Shown: positions 1-6,522, counted from the first letter of the stretch. The stretch is 11,783 nucleotides of DNA from Succinatimonas sp. UBA6849 (GCA_002449335.1 DKDL01000088.1:1-11783), one strand, 5' to 3'. Numbers and translations are program-made. Notes: generated by a model not told the origin, from the sequence alone.

Positions 1-17
1 TCATGCTGAGCACACCT

Positions 18-54
18 AAAAGTAAGGGCGCTTAATACTGCGCCCTTACTTTTT
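18..54. terminator. Bidirectional rho-independent terminator after uppP
   Basis: Positions 18-31 pair perfectly with 40-53, giving a 14-base-pair stem with an 8-base loop. The G+C-rich core sits next to the loop and both outer flanks are A/T runs. Read on the minus strand it ends in a T run, as expected for a terminator closing the dtd-to-uppP transcript. Read on the plus strand it also ends in TTTTT, so it could serve a convergent gene lying left of the window. Too little sequence is present at 1-17 to identify such a gene. Confidence 0.85.
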
Positions 55-82
55 AAGATTATTTAAATCATGTTACTAAAGA

Positions 83-922
83 TTAGAACATCCACAGTAA
101 CAGAGCACCCAAGAGCACTCTATAAATAACGAATACAGCCATTCCTGAATGAGAAATAAACTTCATGAACAGGTGGATCACAATCAGAGCTACGATAAAG
201 GAAATAGCTCCACCGATGATCATGTCTACCCACTGAAGCTCTAAGGTTTCATCTTTGTAAAGTTTGATAACTTCAAATAAACCTGAAGCTAAGATAACAG
301 GAATTGATAATAAGAAACTGAATCTTGCAGCAGCTTCTGCTTTTAAGCCTAAGAAAAGACCTGCTGTCATGGTAATACCAGAACGTGAAGTACCAGGAAT
401 AATAGCTAAAGCCTGAGCAAAACCGATGATAATAGCCTGAGTATAGGTTAAAGAACGTAATGAATCAGGTCTTGCGCCTTCTACCCTATCTAAGTTTCTC
501 CACACCATCTTCTTATTTACATAGGAGCTTACACCTAAGAGTAAACCAAAGAAGATAGTAGCACCTGCGATTACCTCGATGCTGTCACGGATATCTGATG
601 AAACTAATTTCTCAAATAATGCACCGAATACACATACAGGGATGGTTGCGATGATAACGCAAAAACCGATCTTAGCAATTGGAGTTACCTTACGCTTTAC
701 GCAAGCTTCAACTGTAAATGAGGCAATCTTAATTAAATCAGCTAGGTAATATAAAACTACAGCTAATAAGGTACCTACGTGTACAGCCACATCAAAAGAA
801 ATTCCCTGATCAGGCCAACCTAAGAGCTTTGATGGAAAAATCAAATGAGCACTTGAAGATACAGGCAGGAACTCTGTTAAACCTTGAATTAAAGCTAATA
901 CAAATACATGCAACAGTGTCAT
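83..922 (-). CDS. uppP: Undecaprenyl-diphosphatase (UppP/BacA)
   Basis: This inner-membrane enzyme dephosphorylates undecaprenyl diphosphate to the monophosphate, recycling the lipid carrier for peptidoglycan and other surface polymers; family members confer bacitracin tolerance when overexpressed. The 279 residues match the usual family length. Both signature regions are present: an N-terminal segment (about residues 11-27) with Gln13, Glu17, a run of serines 22-24 and His26, and the PGTSRSG motif at 176-182 containing the conserved Arg180. The rest is mostly hydrophobic, consistent with several membrane helices. The ATG start is preceded by AAGGAT at the usual spacing, placed inside the end of folK, and only two bases separate the genes, so translation is probably coupled. 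It is the last gene of the run and is followed by a strong hairpin terminator. Identification is secure. Confidence 0.97.
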   Translation of the reverse strand: MTLLHVFVLALIQGLTEFLPVSSSAHLIFPSKLLGWPDQGISFDVAVHVGTLLAVVLYYLADLIKIASFTVEACVKRKVTPIAKIGFCVIIATIPVCVFGALFEKLVSSDIRDSIEVIAGATIFFGLLLGVSSYVNKKMVWRNLDRVEGARPDSLRSLTYTQAIIIGFAQALAIIPGTSRSGITMTAGLFLGLKAEAAARFSFLLSIPVILASGLFEVIKLYKDETLELQWVDMIIGGAISFIVALIVIHLFMKFISHSGMAVFVIYRVLLGALLLWMF

Positions 923-924
923 TT

Positions 925-1470
925 TTAATCCTTAACGTTGTGCCACTGTGGTGCTTCAACAGACCAGTCAATCTCGGTCTTTACTACACGTCTATTCTCT
1001 GGAAGACGAGGCTCCATCTCCTGCCAAATTTCACCTACTTTTACGTTTAACAGTGGGTGCACAAGCTCTGGATCTAACTCACATAAAGGACATAGAACAA
1101 AAGGATAATCCTGAATGTCATGTCTTGGTAACTTGCATGGAGTAGTAGTTACGGTATCACCGAATACTAAAATATCGATATCCAGACGACGCTTTACACC
1201 AAAGTTAGTGCCGTTATTGAACATAAGCTCAGTACCAGCTAACTGCTCAACTTTCTGCAAGCAGGCATATAAATCTTCTAAAGAAGCCTCAGTGTCACCG
1301 CCAAATACCATATTGTAGTAATCAGGCTCACCTGCTCTGATTGCATGGCTTACCCATACAGATGACTTTTCAAAATTCTTAAACAGAGGACCAATTTTGG
1401 CGACTGCAAATCTTAATGCATTTTCCTTATTTAAATTTGAACCTACACCAAGGTACACTCTAGTTGCCAT
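925..1470 (-). CDS. folK: HPPK-family protein, divergent FolK
   Basis: FolK transfers pyrophosphate from ATP to 6-hydroxymethyl-7,8-dihydropterin in folate synthesis. Family marks are the GSNL turn at residues 10-13, DYYN at 50-53, Glu75 and RRLDIDIL at 94-101, where Asp97 and Asp99 match the magnesium-binding aspartates of the E. coli enzyme. Several ATP-phosphate contacts appear lost. No arginine lies between Glu75 and Arg94, where E. coli has Arg82 and Arg84, and the later His115/Tyr116/Arg121 group aligns to Arg116/His117/Tyr122. At 181 residues it is about 20 longer than E. coli FolK, with a charged C-terminal tail from about residue 153. It overlaps the end of folB by 11 bases. I believe other gammaproteobacteria also carry a folB-linked FolK paralogue of this kind, but could not check. 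Family certain; catalytic activity less so. Confidence 0.85.
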   Translation of the reverse strand: MATRVYLGVGSNLNKENALRFAVAKIGPLFKNFEKSSVWVSHAIRAGEPDYYNMVFGGDTEASLEDLYACLQKVEQLAGTELMFNNGTNFGVKRRLDIDILVFGDTVTTTPCKLPRHDIQDYPFVLCPLCELDPELVHPLLNVKVGEIWQEMEPRLPENRRVVKTEIDWSVEAPQWHNVKD

Positions 1471-1828
1471 TTTCTACTCCAAATTTTCTAAAGATCTCAA
1501 TACCTACACTCTTAGCATCTGCTACAGCTTCTGGTTTATTCAATCTTATTTTTACTGATTCAGGTTTAAATTCTTTTTCAATCAAATCGCAAAGCTCAAC
1601 AGCCAGTTCTTCTAAAAGACCTGCCTTACGCTTTACAATATATGCCTTTACCTTTTCAGACAAAAGCGCATAATCGATACTTTTTTCAAGTGCACCAGTT
1701 CTGCCCGCCTCTTCTAGTGGAGTTTCTAACTCCAGTGAAACATATAAAGGCTGAGTTTTCTCTCTTTCAAAAGGGAGAATTCCTACAATGCACTCTACTT
1801 TTAAATTGTCTACAAAGATTTTATCCAT
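1460..1828 (-). CDS. folB: Dihydroneopterin aldolase (FolB)
   Basis: FolB cleaves 7,8-dihydroneopterin to 6-hydroxymethyl-7,8-dihydropterin and glycolaldehyde, supplying the substrate of FolK, whose gene follows with an 11-base overlap. From the ATG at 1826-1828 the product is 122 residues, normal for this tunnel-fold enzyme. Recognisable positions are Glu21 in the pterin-binding turn, Tyr53 in the IDYALL segment, Glu73 in LLEELA and Lys98 in LNKPEAV, which aligns with the catalytic lysine. A GTG directly upstream (1829-1831) is an alternative start; the ATG is preferred because it aligns with the MDIVF start of E. coli FolB, while a weak GGAT would serve either codon. Only 19 bases separate this start from the end of tsaD, so it is probably in the same transcript. 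Confidence 0.95.
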   Translation of the reverse strand: MDKIFVDNLKVECIVGILPFEREKTQPLYVSLELETPLEEAGRTGALEKSIDYALLSEKVKAYIVKRKAGLLEELAVELCDLIEKEFKPESVKIRLNKPEAVADAKSVGIEIFRKFGVENGN

Positions 1829-1847
1829 CACGTTTATCCAATTTATT

Positions 1848-2864
1848 TTACAAAGCCTTTAACTCTGATAAAGGCCATCTTGGATGAACCTTGATTTTAA
1901 AATCTCCTATCTGACCTGCTTTATAACGGAGCATGCCAACCTGAGCGATCATAGCACCATTATCAGTGCAGAACTCTCTTCTGGCAAAAAATGCTTTACC
2001 GTGGATCTTATCCATTAGTTGCTGCAAACGAGAGCGAATATCTGTATTTGCAGAAACTCCACCTGCTACAACCAAAGTCTTAAGTCCAGTCTGTTTTAAA
2101 GCTCTTTTACACTTAATCTCAAGTGTGTCAGCCATCGCTTCTGTAAAGCCTTTAGCAATGTCAGACTTTACTTCCTCAAGATCATCTTTATGAGCAATAG
2201 TTGCATTTAATACGGCTGTTTTTAAGCCTGCAAAACTAAAGTCACAATTAGGATTTTTAATCATTGGTCTTGGAAAGACAAAAGCCCCTGATTTGCCATT
2301 AGCTGCCAACTTTTCAAGTCCTGGTCCGCCTGGATATGGAATACCTAATAACTTGGCAGTCTTATCAAAAGCTTCACCAGCAGCATCATCTACAGACTGA
2401 CCTAACAGCTCGTAGACACCAGGCTTTTCTACTTTAATCAGTAAGGTATGGCCGCCTGAGATTAGTAAGGCTACAAATGGAAGTTTTGGTTTTTCAGCCT
2501 CTAACATAGGAGCTAACAGGTGGCCTTCCATGTGGTGAACAGGAACACAAGGAACACCTAGAGCATAAGCTAAGGCACCAGCCTCCATTGCACCTGATAA
2601 AAGAGCACCGATAAGACCTGGTCCTGAGGTATAAGCAATAGCACAAAGATCAGACATCTTCATGTCTGCTTTCTCTAAAGCCAGTCTTACTAGTGGTACA
2701 ACCCTTTTTATATGATCTCTTGAAGCAAGTTCTGGGACTACTCCTCCATATTCAGCATGCATTGCAATCTGTGTATGAAGAGTATGTGAAATTAACCCTT
2801 CTTTATCATCATAAATTGCAACACCAGTTTCGTCACAGGAACTTTCTATACCTAAAATGCGCAT
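1848..2864 (-). CDS. tsaD: tRNA N6-adenosine threonylcarbamoyltransferase (TsaD)
   Basis: TsaD (Gcp/YgjD) is the catalytic subunit that moves the threonylcarbamoyl group from threonylcarbamoyl-AMP to A37 of tRNAs reading ANN codons, working in the cytoplasm with TsaB and TsaE. The 338 residues are standard. Visible motifs are the opening GIESSCDET (5-13), the metal-binding HMEGH at 111-115 (His111 and His115), the nucleotide-binding SGGHT (136-140), YPGGPG (177-182), GGVSAN (268-273) and DNGAMI with metal ligand Asp301. The ATG fits the family N-terminus exactly and has a weak GGAT about eight bases upstream. It lies 101 bases after dtd and shortly before folB. The closeness of tsaD to rpsU and folB is a familiar gammaproteobacterial arrangement. 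No key residue is missing. Confidence 0.98.
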   Translation of the reverse strand: MRILGIESSCDETGVAIYDDKEGLISHTLHTQIAMHAEYGGVVPELASRDHIKRVVPLVRLALEKADMKMSDLCAIAYTSGPGLIGALLSGAMEAGALAYALGVPCVPVHHMEGHLLAPMLEAEKPKLPFVALLISGGHTLLIKVEKPGVYELLGQSVDDAAGEAFDKTAKLLGIPYPGGPGLEKLAANGKSGAFVFPRPMIKNPNCDFSFAGLKTAVLNATIAHKDDLEEVKSDIAKGFTEAMADTLEIKCKRALKQTGLKTLVVAGGVSANTDIRSRLQQLMDKIHGKAFFARREFCTDNGAMIAQVGMLRYKAGQIGDFKIKVHPRWPLSELKAL

Positions 2865-2895
2865 TTTTTTATCCGATAAAAAGTCAACGCTCTAT

Positions 2896-2949
2896 TTTAG
2901 CAAATGTTTTGGTCACTAAATTTTTTCTGTTAAATTTATTTTTGCTAAA
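2896..2949. repeat. Inverted repeat in the dtd-tsaD gap
   Basis: TTTAGCAAA at 2896-2904 and its exact complement TTTGCTAAA at 2941-2949 flank a 36-base very A/T-rich spacer. Read on the minus strand this follows the dtd stop codon and precedes tsaD. The loop is long and the arms are A/T-rich, so it is a poor terminator; it could be an operator or chance. A TAAAAT sequence on the minus strand in the same gap might be a -10 element for tsaD, without a convincing -35. Confidence 0.3.
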
Positions 2950-2965
2950 TTGATTTTGCTTATTC

Positions 2966-3403
2966 TTAATACTTCAGCATGAAGGTAACCGGACCATCAT
3001 TCTCTAAAGTTACTTTCATGTCTGCTGCAAATATGCCCTCTTGAACACGAGGAAACTTAGCATGAGCATATGAGGTGAACTTCTCATACAGCACTTTGGC
3101 ATCATTAGGTGCCATAGCTGGATCAAAACTAGGACGGTTACCGGCTGCGGTATTAGCCGCCAGCGTGAATTGAGATACTAAAAGAATGCTGCCTGATACC
3201 TGCTCTACGTTAAGGTTCATTTTTTCATTCTCATCGTAGAACATTCTGTACTTTACGATCTTATCGAACATTCTCTTGCATTTAGCTTCATCATCGCCTT
3301 TTTCAAGGCCAATAAAAGCTAAAATACCCTTATCAATTTGACCTGTAACCTTTCCGTCAACTAAAACTTTTGCGTAATTTACTCTTTGAAGCAGAGCCAG
3401 CAT
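2966..3403 (-). CDS. dtd: D-aminoacyl-tRNA deacylase (Dtd)
   Basis: Dtd hydrolyses D-amino acids mischarged on tRNA, and also glycine from tRNA(Ala), as a cytoplasmic proofreading step. The product is 145 residues, the normal size. The two diagnostic motifs are present: SQFTLAA at 77-83 with Thr80, and NDGPVTF at 135-141 carrying the cross-subunit Gly-cisPro pair (Gly137-Pro138) that excludes L-aminoacyl substrates. The N-terminus has the usual MxALxQRV form. The start is fixed by a strong AGGAG about eight bases upstream. The gene is divergent from crcB, with a 76-base gap that holds a TATAAT on its strand, and it opens the minus-strand run continuing into tsaD. Confidence 0.97.
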   Translation of the reverse strand: MLALLQRVNYAKVLVDGKVTGQIDKGILAFIGLEKGDDEAKCKRMFDKIVKYRMFYDENEKMNLNVEQVSGSILLVSQFTLAANTAAGNRPSFDPAMAPNDAKVLYEKFTSYAHAKFPRVQEGIFAADMKVTLENDGPVTFMLKY

Positions 3404-3432
3404 ATTAGTATCTCCTAAAATAAACGTGGTAA

Positions 3433-3461
3433 ATTATACTAAGAAGTAAGCAAAAAAGTGA
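3433..3461 (-). promoter_or_regulatory. Putative dtd promoter
   Basis: A perfect TATAAT lies on the minus strand at 3433-3438, about 30 bases upstream of the dtd start. At 17 bases further upstream the sequence is TCACTT, a poor match to TTGACA, so the -35 part is weak. On the plus strand the overlapping TATACT could serve crcB, but it too lacks a recognisable -35. Confidence 0.4.
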
Positions 3462-3479
3462 GGTTAAAGTAAGCTAAAA

Positions 3480-3857
3480 ATGTTTCTAAATCTAATGTGT
3501 GTAGGAATGGGCGGTTTTATCGGCGCCATCTTAAGAGTTCTATCAGGAACTCTTATCTCAAAGTTAACGTTATCTTTCGCTTTTCCTTTTGCCACCCTTT
3601 TTGTAAATATCGTAGGTTCATTTGTAATAGGTATTTTTCTAACTCATCCATACGTTTTAGCCAATGCCAATTTAAAATCTTTTCTTACAGCAGGACTTTT
3701 AGGTGGTCTTACCACTTTTTCTACCTTTAGTTTTGACACCTTGAGCTTAATCGAACAAAGACTGTTATTTAGTGCTTTTTTAAATGTAGCTTTAAATGTT
3801 GGAGTTGCTTTGATTGCATGCTATTTGGGCACCTTGTTAGTTAAGGCTTTGTCTTAA
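3480..3857 (+). CDS. crcB: Fluoride channel CrcB/FluC
   Basis: CrcB/Fluc proteins are small dual-topology dimeric inner-membrane channels that let fluoride leave the cell. The 125-residue product has the family length and about four hydrophobic segments. Motifs seen are GGFIGAILR at 11-19 ending in Arg19, FVNIVGSF at 41-48 with Asn43, and GGLTTFSTFS at 75-84, which contributes the central sodium site and the pore phenylalanines (Phe80 and Phe83). The ATG at 3480 is favoured because it places the N-terminus as in known homologues; no strong ribosome binding site precedes it. It is the only gene between dtd and rpsU, transcribed toward rpsU. The short upstream gap contains nothing like a fluoride riboswitch, so fluoride control is not apparent. 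Confidence 0.95.
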   Translation: MFLNLMCVGMGGFIGAILRVLSGTLISKLTLSFAFPFATLFVNIVGSFVIGIFLTHPYVLANANLKSFLTAGLLGGLTTFSTFSFDTLSLIEQRLLFSAFLNVALNVGVALIACYLGTLLVKALS

Positions 3858-3865
3858 TAGTAATT

Positions 3866-3892
3866 TCACAGAATAAAGAACTAATTTTGTGA
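3866..3892 (+). other. Hairpin just downstream of crcB
   Basis: Positions 3866-3874 pair with 3884-3892 (nine pairs including one G-U), beginning eight bases after the crcB stop codon. The sequence that follows is not a clean T run, so it is at best a weak terminator separating crcB from the rpsU promoter. Confidence 0.35.
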
Positions 3893-3923
3893 CTTTACAC
3901 ATTAATTTTCTTCGTTTAAACAA

Positions 3924-3952
3924 TTTACACAAACAGCATTTTCTTGTATAAT
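3924..3952 (+). promoter_or_regulatory. Sigma70-type promoter of rpsU
   Basis: TTTACA at 3924-3929 (five of six consensus bases) is followed by exactly 17 bases and a perfect TATAAT at 3947-3952. Transcription would begin near 3959 and give an rpsU leader of about 65 bases. This is the best promoter match in the window and fits the high expression expected of a ribosomal protein gene. Confidence 0.8.
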
Positions 3953-3969
3953 CGCCTCTGTTTTTTATC

Positions 3970-3992
3970 GTCAAAGACCTACTGTTTTTGAC
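3970..3992 (+). promoter_or_regulatory. Hairpin in the rpsU leader
   Basis: Positions 3970-3978 pair with 3984-3992 in a nine-base-pair stem with one G-U pair and a five-base CTACT loop. It starts about 11 bases after the predicted transcription start and ends 17 bases before the ribosome binding site. No T run follows, so it is not a terminator. A role in mRNA stability or in feedback by S21 is only a guess. Confidence 0.5.
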
Positions 3993-4009
3993 ATTGGAAT
4001 TTAATAAGT

Positions 4010-4016
4010 GAGGTGG
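4010..4016 (+). promoter_or_regulatory. Ribosome binding site of rpsU
   Basis: GAGGTGG lies eight bases before the ATG at 4025. The in-frame GTG at 4013-4015 is inside this Shine-Dalgarno sequence, which shows that the longer reading frame starting there is not the real protein. Confidence 0.85.
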
Positions 4017-4024
4017 TTTTCCAC

Positions 4025-4240
4025 ATGCCAGTCATCAAAGTACGTGAGAACGAGCCATTTGACGTTGCCTTAAGACGTTTCAAGCGCTCTTGCGAAAAAG
4101 CCGGTATTTTAGCCGATGTAAGAGCTCGTGAATTCTACGAGAAGCCAACAACTGTACGTAAGCGTGCAAAGGCTTCTGCAATTAAGCGTCACGCCAAAAA
4201 GTTGGCCCGCGAGAATGCGCGCCATACAAGACTTTACTAA
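4025..4240 (+). CDS. rpsU: 30S ribosomal protein S21
   Basis: S21 (bS21) is a small basic protein of the 30S subunit near the anti-Shine-Dalgarno end of 16S rRNA, where it supports initiation. The product is 71 residues, the same length as E. coli S21, and begins MPVIKVRENEPFDVALRRF, identical to the enteric protein as I recall it; the few differences are conservative, clustered around residues 28-34 with others near 49, 53 and 67. The lysine/arginine-rich C-terminus (about 45-69) is intact. The start is set by the ribosome binding site at 4010-4016. In enteric relatives rpsU opens an operon with dnaG and rpoD. Here it has its own promoter and ends in a 135-base gap with hairpins and a terminator, followed by a convergent gene, so it is monocistronic. 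Confidence 0.99.
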   Translation: MPVIKVRENEPFDVALRRFKRSCEKAGILADVRAREFYEKPTTVRKRAKASAIKRHAKKLARENARHTRLY

Positions 4241-4276
4241 TCACGCATCTTAGTCGAAAGACATGGCTGAATTAGT

Positions 4277-4318
4277 CTAGTTGCTTGTGTGCACTAGCTA
4301 AAATCTATCACTAGATTT
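4277..4318 (+). other. Two small hairpins in the rpsU 3' region
   Basis: CTAGT (4277-4281) pairs with ACTAG (4293-4297), extended by an inner GC/GC pair after a one-base bulge. Next, AAATCTA (4301-4307) pairs with TAGATTT (4312-4318) around a TCAC loop. Together with the terminator hairpin they fill most of the gap between rpsU and the convergent hydrolase. They may simply be 3' untranslated structure. Confidence 0.4.
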
Positions 4319-4329
4319 ATTAAAATAAA

Positions 4330-4361
4330 AAGGGTTAACGTTAAGTTAACCCTTATTTTTT
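4330..4361. terminator. Bidirectional terminator between rpsU and the hydrolase gene
   Basis: AAGGGTTAAC (4330-4339) pairs perfectly with GTTAACCCTT (4345-4354) around a five-base loop, followed on the plus strand by ATTTTTT. On the minus strand the same hairpin is followed by TTTTTATTTT. It can therefore end both rpsU and the convergent hydrolase gene, which stops at 4376. Confidence 0.9.
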
Positions 4362-4375
4362 AGCTGTCATACAGC

Positions 4376-5458
4376 TTAAAACTCTTCTTTATTCTCTTCC
4401 CAAAAAGCAATTGCCCTGCTTATCCAATTGATACTTCCTGATGCCTCTGGATCAATACCAATACCAAATCCATGCTCTAATCGTGGCATTTCTGTGTATT
4501 TAGCATTGATATTCAAGTTATTCAGATTCGCAACAGATGACTTTAAAACAGTTTTATTCACAATGGTGTCATTCTCGCCTACCACAACAAAGGTAGGAGA
4601 ATCCTCATTGGTTCCATAGAAACTAATTGGGTAGGTATAAACGTTCACAGCAGGTTTACTCATCATAATACCAGCTGAGATGGTCTGCTCTGAGGTATGA
4701 GTAACATTGATAATGATCTGTGCGCCGGTTGAAGCTCCCCATAGAGAGTAATCATCCTTTGACACTCCGAACATTCTAAAGTTATTCATAATGTAATTCA
4801 CAGCATTTACAAGATCCTGAGAGCCACTTAGTACCTTTTTCTGGCGATAGGAGAGTACAAAAGCATTGTAGCCTGCTCTTGAAATTCTCATAGCTAAAGG
4901 GAATCCTTCATGAATTAGACTCTTATAGCTGTAGCCTCCTGGCAGAATTAAAGCAAAAGGAGCATTTTTCTTACCCCTAAAGAAAAATAGACCTGTGTCT
5001 TTTAACTCCTCTTTTTCTTTAATATGTTCAGGTGTATAAATTGGATAAAAGATCTGATTACCTTTTTTAACCTCATCATACAGATAATCTAATGACTCTA
5101 TAGTATGAATAGCTGTCACATTACGATGATAAGGCATGATCCTTTGGAATTCATTTAGATGAACGTTGAGATCTTTCTTATCAGTATCAGGAACTAACAA
5201 GTTGGCAAAACCTGAAAACTCTTTACACTCTAAGATATCCTTAATGGTGTTTTTACTTGAAAAGTAGTTACCTACATTAAAACTGGTGTTCTCAGCTTCT
5301 CTACTGCTTTTTAGTTCTACAGCACTGTCATCATCTAATAACATGTTGTAGTAGCTACTTTCATTTTGCATGGTAGCAGCACTACACACAGAGAGTAGCG
5401 ACGAGGCTAAATATAAACTTATTGCTGTAAGTTCACACAATAATCTATTTTTTTTCAT
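4376..5458 (-). CDS. Secreted alpha/beta-hydrolase, esterase-like
   Basis: This 360-residue protein begins with a signal peptide: a basic start (KKNR), a hydrophobic stretch at about 9-24 and a likely cleavage site near the alanines at 27-28. No lipobox is present, so it is probably a soluble periplasmic or secreted protein. The hydrolase domain runs from about 155 to 355. It shows the oxyanion-hole segment LPGGYSY (172-178), the nucleophile elbow GASTG (241-245) with Ser243, a probable acid Asp297 in GENDT and a catalytic His329 in EHGFG. The GLFFFRGKKNAPFAL stretch (156-170) is typical of an esterase/acyl-hydrolase group common in gut bacteria. Substrate is unknown; an acyl or acetyl ester is most likely. 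It has only a weak ribosome binding site and is convergent with rpsU. An inverted repeat lies upstream. Confidence 0.8.
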   Translation of the reverse strand: MKKNRLLCELTAISLYLASSLLSVCSAATMQNESSYYNMLLDDDSAVELKSSREAENTSFNVGNYFSSKNTIKDILECKEFSGFANLLVPDTDKKDLNVHLNEFQRIMPYHRNVTAIHTIESLDYLYDEVKKGNQIFYPIYTPEHIKEKEELKDTGLFFFRGKKNAPFALILPGGYSYKSLIHEGFPLAMRISRAGYNAFVLSYRQKKVLSGSQDLVNAVNYIMNNFRMFGVSKDDYSLWGASTGAQIIINVTHTSEQTISAGIMMSKPAVNVYTYPISFYGTNEDSPTFVVVGENDTIVNKTVLKSSVANLNNLNINAKYTEMPRLEHGFGIGIDPEASGSINWISRAIAFWEENKEEF

Positions 5459-5506
5459 ACTAATCGTTCTTATATTGTAAATTCTGAGATTTAATAGCTA
5501 CCAATA

Positions 5507-5539
5507 AACAGGTTCAGTAAAGAATATTGAATACCTGTT
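5507..5539. repeat. Inverted repeat upstream of the hydrolase gene
   Basis: AACAGGT (5507-5513) and ACCTGTT (5533-5539) form a seven-base inverted repeat with a 19-base spacer, about 50-80 bases upstream of the hydrolase start and 38 bases past the end of the aldo/keto reductase gene. There is no T run on either strand, so a two-half-site operator is more likely than a terminator. It could also be chance. Confidence 0.35.
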
Positions 5540-5576
5540 ACTGGCAGTCATCATGCGTTCATTTTTATAGTTTTAT

Positions 5577-6506
5577 TTATGGAAGAGCCTTACCTGCAGC
5601 CTGATAAATTTCATACCACTCTTTGTGAGTTAGGTGAACATCACAGGCCTTAGAGCACTCTATAACTCTATTCTGTTTAGTTGTACCGATTACAGCTTGC
5701 ATCAGTCCTGGATATCTTAAAACCCATGCTATAGCTACAGCTGATGCAGTTACATTTCTTGAGGCGGCGATTCTATCTAATACAGAATTAAGCTTTAAGT
5801 ATAAAGGAGAGCCTACAAATACGCCTTTAAAGAAACCATACTGTAATACAGACCACGCCTGAACCACCATATGATTTAAACGGCAGTACTCTAAAATACC
5901 ACCATCTCGCATTAGAGCAGGATCATTATCCATATTTACGTTAAAGCCTGCATCTACCATGGAGGTGTGACATACACTCATCTGCACCTGATTTGCTACG
6001 AGTTCACAATCTAAACCACTTTGCAGTAATTTCATCTGCATAGGGTTCATATTGCTTACACCAAAATTCAAAACCTTTCCAGATGCCTTTAAAGAGTTAA
6101 AAGCCTCACCTATTTCATCAGGTTCCATTAAGGCATCAGGACGGTGAAGCAACAGACAATCCAAATGATCTGTCTTTAATCTTTTCAAACTGTTCTCTAC
6201 ACAGGAGATGACGTAGTCTTTAGTAAAGTCATAGCTTACAAAGTCACTGTCTTTTCTGATACCACATTTACTCTGTAAAAAGCATGTTTCTCTAAAATTA
6301 GGATTTTTAGTAAAAGCTTCACCTAAAAGTTCTTCAGATTTACCATTTGAATAACAGTCAGCAGTATCAATAAAATTGATGCCACAATCTAGTGCTGTAT
6401 CTAAAAGTGAGCATAACCCCTGTGTACCTAATTGTGGTATACGCATACAGCCTAAGACGACTTTGGATACTTTTGTCTTATTACAACCAAACTCTACATA
6501 TTCCAT
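5577..6506 (-). CDS. Aldo/keto reductase, YdhF-like
   Basis: A cytoplasmic NAD(P)H-dependent reductase of carbonyl compounds with the (beta/alpha)8 fold. From the ATG at 6504-6506 it has 309 residues. The catalytic tetrad is complete: Asp47 and Tyr52 in FIDTADCY, Lys80 in QSKCG and His121 in LLLHRPD. The stretch from about 109 to 160, including HLDCLLLHRPDALMEPDE, closely resembles E. coli YdhF. A GTG 12 bases upstream (6518) would add four residues, but GTGAGG there is better read as the Shine-Dalgarno sequence of the ATG, six bases away. The gene lies 125 bases downstream of the 2-hydroxyacid dehydrogenase. A 15-base triple repeat fills part of that gap, so it may have its own promoter. Physiological substrate unknown. 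Confidence 0.9.
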   Translation of the reverse strand: MEYVEFGCNKTKVSKVVLGCMRIPQLGTQGLCSLLDTALDCGINFIDTADCYSNGKSEELLGEAFTKNPNFRETCFLQSKCGIRKDSDFVSYDFTKDYVISCVENSLKRLKTDHLDCLLLHRPDALMEPDEIGEAFNSLKASGKVLNFGVSNMNPMQMKLLQSGLDCELVANQVQMSVCHTSMVDAGFNVNMDNDPALMRDGGILEYCRLNHMVVQAWSVLQYGFFKGVFVGSPLYLKLNSVLDRIAASRNVTASAVAIAWVLRYPGLMQAVIGTTKQNRVIECSKACDVHLTHKEWYEIYQAAGKALP

Positions 6507-6522
6507 ATGATGCCTCACTCGT

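Noticed and set aside
1..17. End of a plus-strand gene at the left edge
   Set aside because: A TGA at 7-9 and a TAA at 33-35 exist in different frames, but the stretch is too short to support a gene.
948..1318. Plus-strand reading frames across folK
   Set aside because: They are antisense to a recognisable conserved gene and their products have no family features.
2693..2953. Plus-strand reading frame of 86 residues at the start of tsaD
   Set aside because: Mostly antisense to tsaD, with a low-complexity C-terminus and no ribosome binding site.
3404..3479. Possible fluoride riboswitch ahead of crcB
   Set aside because: The gap is only 76 bases, A/T-rich, and lacks the conserved GG-GAUGG-type core and pseudoknot elements of the crcB motif.
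3887..3903. CRP-like site (TGTGA) upstream of rpsU
   Set aside because: The second half-site is not TCACA at the required spacing; the TGTGA is better explained by the hairpin after crcB.
4013..4024. Longer S21 start at the GTG at 4013
   Set aside because: The GTG is part of the Shine-Dalgarno sequence, and the ATG at 4025 gives the exact 71-residue family protein.
5375..5391. Lipoprotein signal in the hydrolase N-terminus
   Set aside because: Cys25 is preceded by Leu-Ser-Val, which does not satisfy the lipobox because the residue before the cysteine should be small; an ordinary signal peptide fits.
6507..6518. GTG start for the aldo/keto reductase at 6518
   Set aside because: The GTGAGG there is correctly placed as the ribosome binding site of the ATG at 6506.
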